Positions 43,654 to 51,192 of a DNA stretch of 64,000 bases are shown here, piece by piece. The notes under the pieces are model-generated. The model made no database searches, was not told the DNA's origin, and saw nothing but the letters and a program-made list of their open reading frames with translations. Source of the stretch: Streptomyces sp. NBC_00286 (GTDB lineage: Bacteria; Actinomycetota; Actinomycetes; Streptomycetales; Streptomycetaceae); NCBI RefSeq assembly GCF_036173125.1, contig NZ_CP108054.1, positions 3,224,001-3,288,000 of the forward strand, given 5' to 3'. Positions within the stretch are counted from its first letter, which is position 1. Each line of letters begins with the position of its first letter. Made by a program: the position numbers and the translations under genes.

Positions 43654-43696
43654 AGCAATGCGCCTTGGATCACGGAGTGATCCAAGGCGCATTGCT
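43654..43696. terminator. Strong terminator after wblE
   Basis: Two perfectly complementary 20-nt arms (43654-43673 and 43677-43696) flank the loop GGA. The stem contains CGCCTTGGATCAC. It is one of the two strongest hairpins in the window. Confidence 0.9.
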
Positions 43697-43734
43697 GTAT
43701 TTGGGCTCCGTTGGGCGGGCGGTTTTGGGCTGCG

Positions 43735-43885
43735 GGTTCGTTGGGGCTCGCGCCCCGCGGCGGAGCCGCAAATGTCACAGCCCCGCGCCCCTAAGAGCGC
43801 TACCGCGCTCCTAAGGCGGCGCTGGTCGCGCCCACGCGGCGGAGCCGCAAATCCACACAGCCCCGCGCCGCCTAAGGGCTTGCGG
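43735..43885. repeat. Intergenic repeat cluster between wblE and the sensor kinase
   Basis: Two copies of CGGCGGAGCCGCAAAT (near 43760 and 43840), with CACAGCCCCGCGCC after each, are interspersed with fragments of the GGTCGCGCCC element. The same words occur at 8553-9120 and 31095-31143. No gene is present in 43551-43927. Confidence 0.7.
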
Positions 43886-43927
43886 CCCCTCGGGGCACGG
43901 GAACGCACCGGACCTCAGCATGTCCGC

Positions 43928-45391
43928 TCAGTGTGATCGGACCGGGATGTCCAGGATCACTTGCGTGCCTCGGTCCGGGGCCGGGACCATGTCGAACGTT
44001 CCGCCCAACTCGCCTTCCACCAGGGTTCTTACGATCTGTAGGCCCAAGTTGCCCGAGCGTTTGGGGTCGAAGCCTGGGGGGAGGCCTATGCCGTCGTCCT
44101 GGACGGTTACCAGGAGGCGGGTCTGCTTGGTGGTGCCGCCGCGGACTGCCGAGACTTCTACTGTGCCGCGGTCGCCTTCGCGGAAGCCGTGTTCCAGGGC
44201 GTTCTGCAGGACCTCTGTGAGGACCATGGAGAGCGGGGTGGCGACCTCGGCGTCGAGGATGCCGAAGCGGCCGGTGCGCCGGCCCGTCACCTTGCCCGGT
44301 GAGATCTCGGCCACCATGGCGAGGACGCGGTCGGCGATTTCGTCGAACTCCACACGCTCGTCCAGGTTCTGAGAGAGCGTCTCGTGCACGATCGCGATCG
44401 ATCCGACGCGGCGTACCGCTTCCTCGAGGGCTTCGCGGCCCTTGTCGGAGTCGATGCGGCGGGCCTGGAGCCGCAGCAGGGCCGCGACCGTCTGGAGGTT
44501 GTTCTTCACCCGGTGGTGGATCTCCCGGATGGTCGCGTCCTTGGTGATCAACTCGCGCTCGCGGCGCCGGAGTTCGGTGACATCCCGCAGGAGTACGAGT
44601 GAACCGACCCGCGTGCCCTTGGGTTTGAGCGGGATCGCGCGGAGCTGGATCACCCCGTCGTCGCTCTCGATCTCGAACTCGCGGGGCGCCCAGCCACTGG
44701 CGACCTTGGCCAGGGCCTCGTCCACCGGGCCGCGGGACGGGGCGAGTTCGGCGGTGGTCTTGCCGAGGTGGTGGCCGACGAGGTCGGCGGCGAGGCCGAG
44801 GCGGTGGTACGCGGACAGCGCGTTCGGCGAGGCGTACTGGACGACGCCGTCCGCGTCCAGCCGGATCAGGCCGTCGCCCACCCGGGGCGAGGCGTCCATG
44901 TCGACCTGCTGGTTCGGGAACGGGAAGGAACCCGCCGCGATCATCTGCGCGAGGTCGGAAGCGCTCTGGAGATAGGTCAGTTCGAGGCGTGAAGGGGTGC
45001 GCACGGTGAGCAGGTTGGTGTTGCGGGCGATGACGCCCAGGACGCGGCCCTCCCTGCTCACGGGGATGGACTCGACCCGTACGGGGACCTCCTCGCGCCA
45101 CTCCGGGTCGCCCTCGCGCACGATCCGGCCCTCGTCGTGGGCGGCGTCCAGCATGGGGCGGCGGCCGCGGGGGACGAGGTGGCCGACCATGTCGTCCTGG
45201 TACGAGGTGGGGCCGGTGTTGGGGCGCATCTGGGCGACCGAGACGTACCGGGTGCCGTCACGCGTGGGGACCCACAGGACGAGGTCGGCGAAGGAGAGGT
45301 CGGAGAGAAGCTGCCACTCCGAGACCAGCAGGTGGAGCCACTCGAGATCGGAGTCACCGAGGGCGGTGTGCTGGCGGACGAGGTCGTTCAT
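43928..45391 (-). CDS. PdtaS-like PAS/GAF sensor histidine kinase (HisKA_2)
   Basis: This 487-residue kinase has an N-terminal GAF-like sensor (about 1-155: LVLWVPTRDGTRYVSVAQMR), a PAS domain (about 165-275: GLIRLDADGVVQYASPNALS) and HisKA_2 with REIHHRVKNNLQTVAALLRL (His292/293). The GHKL ATPase follows (VLTEVLQNALEHGF, VQDDGIGLPPGFD, GNLGLQIVRTLVEGELGGTF). It resembles the M. tuberculosis PdtaS, a cytosolic kinase. There is no membrane segment. ATG at 45391 is chosen; ATG at 45430 is possible, and no clear Shine-Dalgarno is present for either. It is convergent with wblE. Confidence 0.92.
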   Translation of the reverse strand: MNDLVRQHTALGDSDLEWLHLLVSEWQLLSDLSFADLVLWVPTRDGTRYVSVAQMRPNTGPTSYQDDMVGHLVPRGRRPMLDAAHDEGRIVREGDPEWREEVPVRVESIPVSREGRVLGVIARNTNLLTVRTPSRLELTYLQSASDLAQMIAAGSFPFPNQQVDMDASPRVGDGLIRLDADGVVQYASPNALSAYHRLGLAADLVGHHLGKTTAELAPSRGPVDEALAKVASGWAPREFEIESDDGVIQLRAIPLKPKGTRVGSLVLLRDVTELRRRERELITKDATIREIHHRVKNNLQTVAALLRLQARRIDSDKGREALEEAVRRVGSIAIVHETLSQNLDERVEFDEIADRVLAMVAEISPGKVTGRRTGRFGILDAEVATPLSMVLTEVLQNALEHGFREGDRGTVEVSAVRGGTTKQTRLLVTVQDDGIGLPPGFDPKRSGNLGLQIVRTLVEGELGGTFDMVPAPDRGTQVILDIPVRSH

Positions 45392-45729
45392 GGAGGGCAC
45401 GAGTGCGAGCGTACCTGGGCACTCGGACATGGCCCGAAAACATGGCTCGGCGAGCAAACGGCTGGGGGTCCGGGGGTCGTTCCCCGGAATGATGCAGCAC
45501 CCGCGGGCCGCGGCGCCTGAGAGGGACCCTCAACCCTCCCGGCACCGCAGCCCGGAGCAGCAACGGCCGTGGGGTGTGCGGTCCCGGTCGGCCGAAGGAT
45601 GAGGAGCCGGCGCAGTCAGGGCAGAGAGCCCCGGTTCCTCGGTCCGCCTTCCTGTGCGGGGAAGGCGGAGGCTTGGTCGGTCAGACTGCTTGATCGTTCC
45701 GTTGCGCTTTCAAGCTTTGTCTCTGCAAT

Positions 45730-45745
45730 TGTGGACTAGACCACT
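45730..45745. promoter_or_regulatory. DasR-responsive element (dre) candidate 1
   Basis: TGTGGACTAGACCACT matches the dre core TGGTCTAGACCA at 11 of 12 positions. It lies 142 bp (centre to centre) upstream of the nagB dre. Confidence 0.75.
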
Positions 45746-45871
45746 CCGCCATGTCTACGCGTTGGCGGATGTTTGTTGCTGTGTCCTTATCCAACAACCT
45801 CGCGCGCAGCATCCACCCCGCACCCTAACCCCGTACGGCTCGGGAGTGGGAGCGGATTGCGGTTCTGCTAG

Positions 45872-45887
45872 ATTGGTCTAAACCACA
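45872..45887. promoter_or_regulatory. DasR-responsive element (dre) candidate 2, nagB promoter
   Basis: ATTGGTCTAAACCACA matches the core TGGTCTAGACCA at 11 of 12 positions. It lies 63 bp upstream of the nagB GTG, where it would overlap the promoter. DasR control of nagB is established in S. coelicolor. Confidence 0.85.
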
Positions 45888-45949
45888 GACGTCGTTGAGT
45901 CCCCCCTCTTTCAGATCTCCTTCGGATCCTTCAGAACGGCAGGCCCAGC

Positions 45950-46735
45950 GTGGAAGTTGTCATCGTTCCTGACGCCGCGGCGGGTGGCGAGCTCATCGCC
46001 GAGGCCATGGCGGAGCTGCTCAGGCGCAAGCCCGACGCCCTGCTCGGGGTGGCCACCGGGTCGACGCCGTTGCCCGTTTACGAGGCGTTGGCGGCGAAGG
46101 TGCGCGCCGGGGCCGTGGATGTCTCGCGGGCTCGGATCGCGCAGCTCGACGAATACGTGGGGCTGCCGGCCGAGCATCCGGAGTCGTACCGTTCCGTGCT
46201 GCGGAGGCAGGTGCTGGAGCCGCTCGGGCTGGAAGCCAAGGCCTTCATGGGGCCGGACGGGACGGCGTCGGACATACGGGCGGCCTGCGAGGCGTACGAC
46301 AAGGCGCTCGAAGACACGGGTGGCGTCGATCTCCAGTTGCTCGGCATAGGGACCGACGGGCACATCGGCTTCAACGAGCCCTGCTCGTCGCTCGCCTCGC
46401 GTACGCGGATCAAGACGCTGACCGAGCAGACCCGCATCGACAACGCGCGCTTCTTCGACGGGGACATCGAGCAGGTTCCGCATCACGTCATCACGCAGGG
46501 CATCGGCACCATTCTCGACGCCCGGCACCTGGTGCTGCTCGCCACCGGCGAGGGCAAGGCGGACGCGGTGGCGGCGACGGTGGAGGGGCCGGTCGCCGCG
46601 GTGTGCCCCGCCTCGGCGTTGCAGCTCCACCCGCATGCGACGGTCGTCGTCGACGAGGCCGCCGCGGCCAAGCTGAAGCTCGCCGACTACTTCCGGCACA
46701 CCTACGCCAACAAGCCGGGGTGGCAGGGCATATAG
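45950..46735 (+). CDS. nagB: Glucosamine-6-phosphate deaminase
   Basis: This 261-residue enzyme converts GlcN-6-P to fructose-6-P and ammonia, the last step of GlcNAc use. It shows LGVATGSTPLPVYEALAAKV, IAQLDEYVGLPAEHPESYRS, LLGIGTDGHIGFNEPCSS (catalytic Asp/His) and EQVPHHVITQGIGTILDARH. GTG at 45950 is the start with GGCAGG upstream. A dre site overlaps its promoter, so DasR represses it until GlcN-6-P accumulates. A bidirectional terminator follows. Confidence 0.97.
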   Translation: MEVVIVPDAAAGGELIAEAMAELLRRKPDALLGVATGSTPLPVYEALAAKVRAGAVDVSRARIAQLDEYVGLPAEHPESYRSVLRRQVLEPLGLEAKAFMGPDGTASDIRAACEAYDKALEDTGGVDLQLLGIGTDGHIGFNEPCSSLASRTRIKTLTEQTRIDNARFFDGDIEQVPHHVITQGIGTILDARHLVLLATGEGKADAVAATVEGPVAAVCPASALQLHPHATVVVDEAAAAKLKLADYFRHTYANKPGWQGI

Positions 46736-46747
46736 GCGCATAAGGAA

Positions 46748-46782
46748 GCCCCCGCAGGGCGCTCTTGGGCGCCTGCGGGGGC
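46748..46782. terminator. Bidirectional terminator after nagB
   Basis: GCCCCCGCAGG (46748-46758) pairs with CCTGCGGGGGC (46772-46782) around 13 nt. It separates nagB from the convergent membrane-protein gene. Confidence 0.8.
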
Positions 46783-46807
46783 ACAGTCTCGGCGGGGACT
46801 CCGGCCC

Positions 46808-47338
46808 TTAGGCCGTCGGCTCTTCCTCCTCGGCCGGCTCGTCCTTGGCCGTCAGGCCGGCCACCCACAGCGGCATGATCCAGTTGACGACCAGGACGGC
46901 GATGAGGAGGGGTGCGGCGTAGGCCTTCGGGGCGTCGCCGTTGACACCGCCCGTGATCAGCAGGGCGGTCGCCGCCGCGGCCAGGAGCAGGGTCGTCATG
47001 CGGTGGGACCGGGCCAGGACGCGGTTGCGTTCCGCCGACTGCCGCTCGTCCAGTACGTGTTCGCGCAGCTCCAGCAGGCCCCGGGTGGCACCGTTGATGG
47101 CCCCGGTCGCGACCATCCAGGGAAGCAGCAGCACCGCCATCGCGGCGACGGCCCACAGCGGCTCACCCTTGGCGAGGAACATGTGGGCATTCAGTCCGCC
47201 GATGGCCACGGTGAGCGTGATGTGCACGGCGACGGTCAGACGTCGGCGTGCCGCCGTGGCGTACAAAGCCTGGGCGCGGCGGTCGTTCATGATCCGCAGC
47301 ATGCTCCCGTCGTAGCGGGTCAGGCGTGTCGTAGTCAT
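46808..47338 (-). CDS. Conserved membrane protein coupled to an XRE regulator
   Basis: This 176-residue protein has four predicted membrane segments: TVAVHITLTVAIGGLNAHMF, LWAVAAMAVLLLPWMVATGA, TTLLLAAAATALLITGGVNG and APLLIAVLVVNWIMPLWVAG. An acidic tail AKDEPAEEEEPTA follows. Its ATG overlaps the stop of the upstream HTH gene by ATGA. HTH-plus-membrane-protein pairs of this kind are common in actinobacteria and resemble YozG/DUF2975-type modules. Function is unknown. Confidence 0.82.
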   Translation of the reverse strand: MTTTRLTRYDGSMLRIMNDRRAQALYATAARRRLTVAVHITLTVAIGGLNAHMFLAKGEPLWAVAAMAVLLLPWMVATGAINGATRGLLELREHVLDERQSAERNRVLARSHRMTTLLLAAAATALLITGGVNGDAPKAYAAPLLIAVLVVNWIMPLWVAGLTAKDEPAEEEEPTA

Positions 47339-47583
47339 GGCTGGTTCCTCCCGTAGACCTCGTCCGTGAGCGGCCGGAACGGTTCGAGGGAGAACAGGGC
47401 CTCGACCGGCAGATTGAAGAACTTCGAGATCTTCAGTGCCAGGTCGAGGCTCGGGTTGTACTGCCCCCGCTCGATATAGCCGATGGTCTGGTAGTGGGCT
47501 CCCACTGCCTCGGCCAGGCTCTGGCGCGACACCTTCCGTTCGGCGCGCACCATGGCCAGCCTGTTGTGCACCTGCTCGCTCAT
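47335..47583 (-). CDS. XRE-family small HTH regulator
   Basis: This 82-residue Cro/CI-type regulator has LAMVRAERKVSRQSLAEAVG, VGAHYQTIGYIERGQYNPSL and DLALKISKFFNLPVEALFSL. ATG at 47583 has no Shine-Dalgarno and directly abuts an AT-rich palindrome, so translation may be leaderless. It overlaps the membrane-protein gene by 4 bp. Confidence 0.9.
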   Translation of the reverse strand: MSEQVHNRLAMVRAERKVSRQSLAEAVGAHYQTIGYIERGQYNPSLDLALKISKFFNLPVEALFSLEPFRPLTDEVYGRNQP

Positions 47584-47600
47584 GTATAAGAAGTACTACA
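47583..47600 (-). promoter_or_regulatory. Candidate operator/promoter of the XRE-membrane protein pair
   Basis: TGTATAAGAAGTACTACA has TGTA/TACA ends 10 bp apart and overlaps the start codon by one base. Read on the minus strand, TAGTAC could be a -10 for a leaderless mRNA with TTGTAA 15 bp upstream. Confidence 0.45.
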
Positions 47601-47653
47601 TTTAAAGGCAGCCTTACAACCCGCTGCGACGAATCGCCGTGCCAACCGCCCGC

Positions 47654-49207
47654 CTACAAGCCGGCGATGACCTCCGCCGCCGCCCGGCCGCAGACGCGGG
47701 CCGCGCCGTGGGTGGCGAGGTGCAGGGCACCCCGCGGTGGCGACTGGGGTACGCCCATCTCGACCACGATCGTGTCGGGGCGGGCGGCGAGGACGGTGTC
47801 CAGGGCCGCGGCCATCCAGGCGTGGCGGTGGGCGTCGCGGACCACGGCGACGATCCGCCGGCCGCCCGCGGCCGCGAGCGCTTCCGACCCGGCCCGCTCC
47901 CCCGCGAAGCTCCCCGTCTCCGTACCCGGCAGCAGGCGCCGCAGTTCGGCGGCGACACCCCAGGGGGTCTCGTCGCCGACGGCGAAGTTGGCGACGGGGG
48001 TGAAGGCGGCGACGTACGGCGCCTCGGTGACCGGAGCGAAGTGCTCCGCACGGGTCACGGTCAGCGCGCGCCGCGCCGCGATCAGGCCGACGCCGGCGCG
48101 GTTCGCGCTCCCGGAGTGCCCGGCCGACAGGGCACCCGGCCCCGAAGGCGAGCCCGCAGCAGAAGCCGCTCCCCGCACAGGTCCCGGCTTTCCCGACGAA
48201 GCCGTCCAGGCCGCCAGTGCTCGTACGCGCGCTGCCGCGTCGGCCAGCCGTTCCTCGGCCAGCTCGCCCGACCGTACGGCCGCGACCAGCGCGTCCCGCA
48301 GTCGCAGTACCGTCTCGTCGTCCGCGAGCCCTCCGCCCACACAGATGGCGTCGGCGCCGGCGGCGATCGCGAGGACGCTGCCCCGTTCGATGCCGTACGT
48401 GCCGGAGATGGCCCGCATTTCCATGCCGTCGGTGACGATGAGGCCGTCGTAGCCCAGTTCCTCGCGCAGCAGCCCGGTCAGGATGCGGGGCGAGAGGGTC
48501 GCGGGGCGGTCCGGGTCCAGGGCCGGGACCAGGATGTGCGCGGTCATCACAGCGCGCGTGCCCGCCTCGATGGCCGCACGGAACGGGGCCAGCTCCCGGC
48601 TCTGAAGGACCGGCAGCTCCGCGTCGATGCGTGGCAGCGCGTGGTGCGAGTCGACCGCCGTGTCGCCGTGGCCGGGGAAGTGCTTGGCGCAGGCGGCGAC
48701 TCCGGCGGACTGGAGGCCGGAGACGTACGCGGCCGTGTGCCGGGCCACCAATGACGCGTCGGCGCCGAAGGAACGTACGCCGATGACCGGGTTGCCGGGG
48801 TCGGAGTTGATGTCGGCGGACGGGGCCCAGTTGAGGTTGACGCCGCAGGCGGCCAGGCGGCGGCCGAGTTCGGCGGCGACCTCCCGGGTCAGCGCGACGT
48901 CGTCCACCGCGCCCAGCGCGTGGTTGCCCGGGAACGACGAGCCCGTACGCACCTCAAGGCGCGTGACGTCACCGCCCTCCTCGTCGATGGCGACCAGGAC
49001 GTCGTCGCGCTCGGTGCGCAACTGGGCGGTCAGGGAGGCGAGTTGGTCGGGCGAGGCGATGTTCCGGCCGAAGAGGCCGACGGAGGCGAGGCCCTCGCTC
49101 AGGCGCCGGAGCAGCCAGTCAGGGGCGGTGGTGCCTGTGAAGCCGGGCTGCAGGACGGCCAGGGCGTCGCGGGTCAGAGTGGAGGTTCCATCGGTGAGTG
49201 TCGTCAT
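47654..49207 (-). CDS. Glycoside hydrolase family 3 beta-N-acetylhexosaminidase (NagZ-like)
   Basis: This 517-residue cytosolic enzyme has the GH3 motif ACAKHFPGHGDTAVDSHHAL near residue 168 and nucleophile Asp in DGLIVTDGMEMRAISGTYGI near 255. A C-terminal region of about 180 residues follows. It would hydrolyse imported chitobiose to GlcNAc. There is no signal peptide, consistent with an intracellular substrate. ATG at 49207 gives the clean N-terminus MTTLTDGTST; the open frame continues to 50161 but that part overlaps dasC in another frame. It is 8 bp after dasC, so it is the last gene of the dasABC operon. Confidence 0.93.
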   Translation of the reverse strand: MTTLTDGTSTLTRDALAVLQPGFTGTTAPDWLLRRLSEGLASVGLFGRNIASPDQLASLTAQLRTERDDVLVAIDEEGGDVTRLEVRTGSSFPGNHALGAVDDVALTREVAAELGRRLAACGVNLNWAPSADINSDPGNPVIGVRSFGADASLVARHTAAYVSGLQSAGVAACAKHFPGHGDTAVDSHHALPRIDAELPVLQSRELAPFRAAIEAGTRAVMTAHILVPALDPDRPATLSPRILTGLLREELGYDGLIVTDGMEMRAISGTYGIERGSVLAIAAGADAICVGGGLADDETVLRLRDALVAAVRSGELAEERLADAAARVRALAAWTASSGKPGPVRGAASAAGSPSGPGALSAGHSGSANRAGVGLIAARRALTVTRAEHFAPVTEAPYVAAFTPVANFAVGDETPWGVAAELRRLLPGTETGSFAGERAGSEALAAAGGRRIVAVVRDAHRHAWMAAALDTVLAARPDTIVVEMGVPQSPPRGALHLATHGAARVCGRAAAEVIAGL

Positions 49208-49215
49208 CGGTGGCG

Positions 49216-50112
49216 TTATCCCTTCACGGCGCCGGAAGTAAGCCCCGAGGCCATCTTCTTCTGGACGAGCATGAAGAAGACGACCACCGGGAGAGCGATG
49301 AGTGTCGAGGCGGCCATCAGTGCGCCGTAGTCGACTCCGCGGGACGTGGTGAAGTTCATCAGCCACACGTTCAGGGTGTACTTGTCGTTGTCCTGGAGCA
49401 CCACGTAGGCGAGCAGGTACTCGTTCCACGCGTTGATGAGCGAGAAGATCGAGGCGGCGGCGAGGCCCGGAGCGAGCAGCGGGAAGATGACCCGCCAGAA
49501 GGCACCCATGCGGCTGCAGCCGTCTACCATCGCCGACTCCTCCAGCTCCTTGGGGATGTTGATGACGAAGCCGCGGATCATCCAGGTGGCGAAGGGCAGC
49601 GCGGAGACCAGGTAGATGACGATGACGCCCCAGTACTCGTTGAGCGCACCCAGGCCGTTGAGCTGGATGTAGATGGGGATGAGCATCGCGGTCGGCGGCA
49701 GCAGCTGGATCACCAGAAGCGTGATCATGAATGCCTTGCGGCCGGTGAAGTGGAACCGTCCGATCGCGAAGGCCGCGATCGTCGACAGCACCATCGCCCC
49801 GACCACGGCCGTGACACAGATGATCAGGCTGGACTGGATCGCCGAGCCGAAGTTCGGAGCGTCGATCGCCCGCTTGAAGTTGTCGAAGGAGACGGAGGAC
49901 GGCCACAGGGTCTGGTCGTAGCTGCGGATCTCGTGGTTGGGCCGCAGCGCGCTGACGACCAGCCAGTAGACCGGGAAGGCCATCACGAGCAGGGCGAGGA
50001 TGCCTACGAGGTTGTAGACGTGCCGGCTCTTCTTCTTGCGATCCGGGCGGGGGGCCGTACTGGACCCCAGGCGGGCAAGCCGCCCCGGGCGCGTGGACGT
50101 CGTGGCGCTCAC
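49216..50112 (-). CDS. dasC: Chitobiose/GlcNAc ABC transporter permease DasC
   Basis: This 298-residue permease (MalG-like) has six membrane segments, including LVGILALLVMAFPVYWLVVS and AIGRFHFTGRKAFMITLLVI. The EAA loop reads ELEESAMVDGCSRMGAFWRV near residue 190. GTG at 50112 overlaps the dasB stop (GTGA). It pairs with DasB to form the channel; the ATPase MsiK is presumably encoded elsewhere. Confidence 0.95.
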   Translation of the reverse strand: MSATTSTRPGRLARLGSSTAPRPDRKKKSRHVYNLVGILALLVMAFPVYWLVVSALRPNHEIRSYDQTLWPSSVSFDNFKRAIDAPNFGSAIQSSLIICVTAVVGAMVLSTIAAFAIGRFHFTGRKAFMITLLVIQLLPPTAMLIPIYIQLNGLGALNEYWGVIVIYLVSALPFATWMIRGFVINIPKELEESAMVDGCSRMGAFWRVIFPLLAPGLAAASIFSLINAWNEYLLAYVVLQDNDKYTLNVWLMNFTTSRGVDYGALMAASTLIALPVVVFFMLVQKKMASGLTSGAVKG

Positions 50113-51104
50113 TCGACCTCTCCGATCTTGAGCAGTTGGCGCAGGTAGTACACGGCCACACCGGAGAGCAGCAGCACCGTGATGAGCGAGATGGCCGCGC
50201 CCTGGCTGAAGGAGTTGGACTCGAAGGCCTTCTCGAACGAGTAGATGCCCAACAGGCTGTACTCGGGCTCCGGTTCGTTGCCGCGCATCAGGAAGACCTG
50301 GCCGAAGACGTTGAAGTCCCAGATCACCGAGAGCGTGGCGACCATCTGGAAGACCGGCTTGATGACGGGCCAGGTGACGTAGCGGAATACGCCGAGCGCG
50401 CCCGCGCCGTCCAGCGCCGCCGCCTCCTCGAGCTCCCTGGGCACCTGGGTGAGGGCCGCGTAGAGGGTGATGGTGACGAACGGGATGGCGCCCCAGATGA
50501 CCACCGCCGCGATGATCAGGAAGCCCTGCTTGGGGTCGAGCCACCAGTTGTGGCCGCGGAAGTCCAGCCCCAGATACTTCGTCAGCACCATGTTGACGAC
50601 GCCGTAGTCGGAGTCGGCGAACCAGCGGAAGATCGAGGTCGCCACGAGCAGCGGCATGGCCCAGGCGGCGACCAGCGCCGCGGTCAGGGCGAGCCGGATC
50701 CACGTACTCATCCGCTGCATGGCCTGGGCGAGGAGCAGCCCCACGCCCATGGTGGTGACGACGCAGGCGACCATGAACAGCACCGTCCGCCAGACGACGT
50801 CCCAGAACTCGCCGTCACCGAGGATGTTGGTGAACTGCTCGAAGCCGACCCACTCGGCCGCCTGGCCCGTCCACAACTCCCGGCGGCCCACGTCCTGGAA
50901 GGACATGATCACCGTCTTGATGAGCGGCCAGACGAACACCGCGGCGATCGCCACGACCGTCGGGGCTATCAGGGCGTACGGCAGATAGGCACCCACCCGC
51001 TTCCTCGGCGCTGTCCGGGCCGGCGACGGCGGGGTGTCGCGGTGCGCGGGCTGCGGAGGGACGGGCACCGGAGGGGCGGGGGCTTTCATTTCGGCGGCAC
51101 TCAC
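50109..51104 (-). CDS. dasB: Chitobiose/GlcNAc ABC transporter permease DasB
   Basis: This 331-residue permease (MalF-like) has a Pro-rich N-terminus, then six membrane segments (LPYALIAPTVVAIAAVFVWP and others) and the EAA loop ELEEAAALDGAGALGVFRYV near residue 240. GTG at 51104 follows GGAAGG with 9-nt spacing and is preferred over the frame start at 51188. It is 88 bp after dasA. Confidence 0.95.
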   Translation of the reverse strand: MSAAEMKAPAPPVPVPPQPAHRDTPPSPARTAPRKRVGAYLPYALIAPTVVAIAAVFVWPLIKTVIMSFQDVGRRELWTGQAAEWVGFEQFTNILGDGEFWDVVWRTVLFMVACVVTTMGVGLLLAQAMQRMSTWIRLALTAALVAAWAMPLLVATSIFRWFADSDYGVVNMVLTKYLGLDFRGHNWWLDPKQGFLIIAAVVIWGAIPFVTITLYAALTQVPRELEEAAALDGAGALGVFRYVTWPVIKPVFQMVATLSVIWDFNVFGQVFLMRGNEPEPEYSLLGIYSFEKAFESNSFSQGAAISLITVLLLSGVAVYYLRQLLKIGEVE

Positions 51105-51192
51105 TGTGCTGGCCTTCCGTTCGGACCGGTAACCGGGGTGCGGGGACGGCGGACTTGGGGGATTGGCCCGCCGTCCCCGCAGGATCAAGGCG

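Larger units (their letters stand above)
45392..45949. other. Sensor kinase-nagB intergenic region
   Basis: This 558-bp interval has no supported gene. It holds two DasR operator-like sites (45730-45745, 45872-45887). A hairpin with CCGCCTTCC (45644-45652) and GGAAGGCGG (45660-45668) is also present, as is a TTGTTG/CAACAA inverted repeat (45773-45797). The nagB promoter must lie near 45850-45900. Confidence 0.5.

Noticed and set aside
45500..45720. tRNA or small structured RNA in the sensor kinase-nagB gap
   Set aside because: Only one 9-bp hairpin was found; no cloverleaf or conserved core.
49208..50161. Upstream extension of the NagZ-like frame to an 835-residue protein
   Set aside because: The extra part is out of frame with dasC and overlaps it completely; the GH3 homology starts at 49207.
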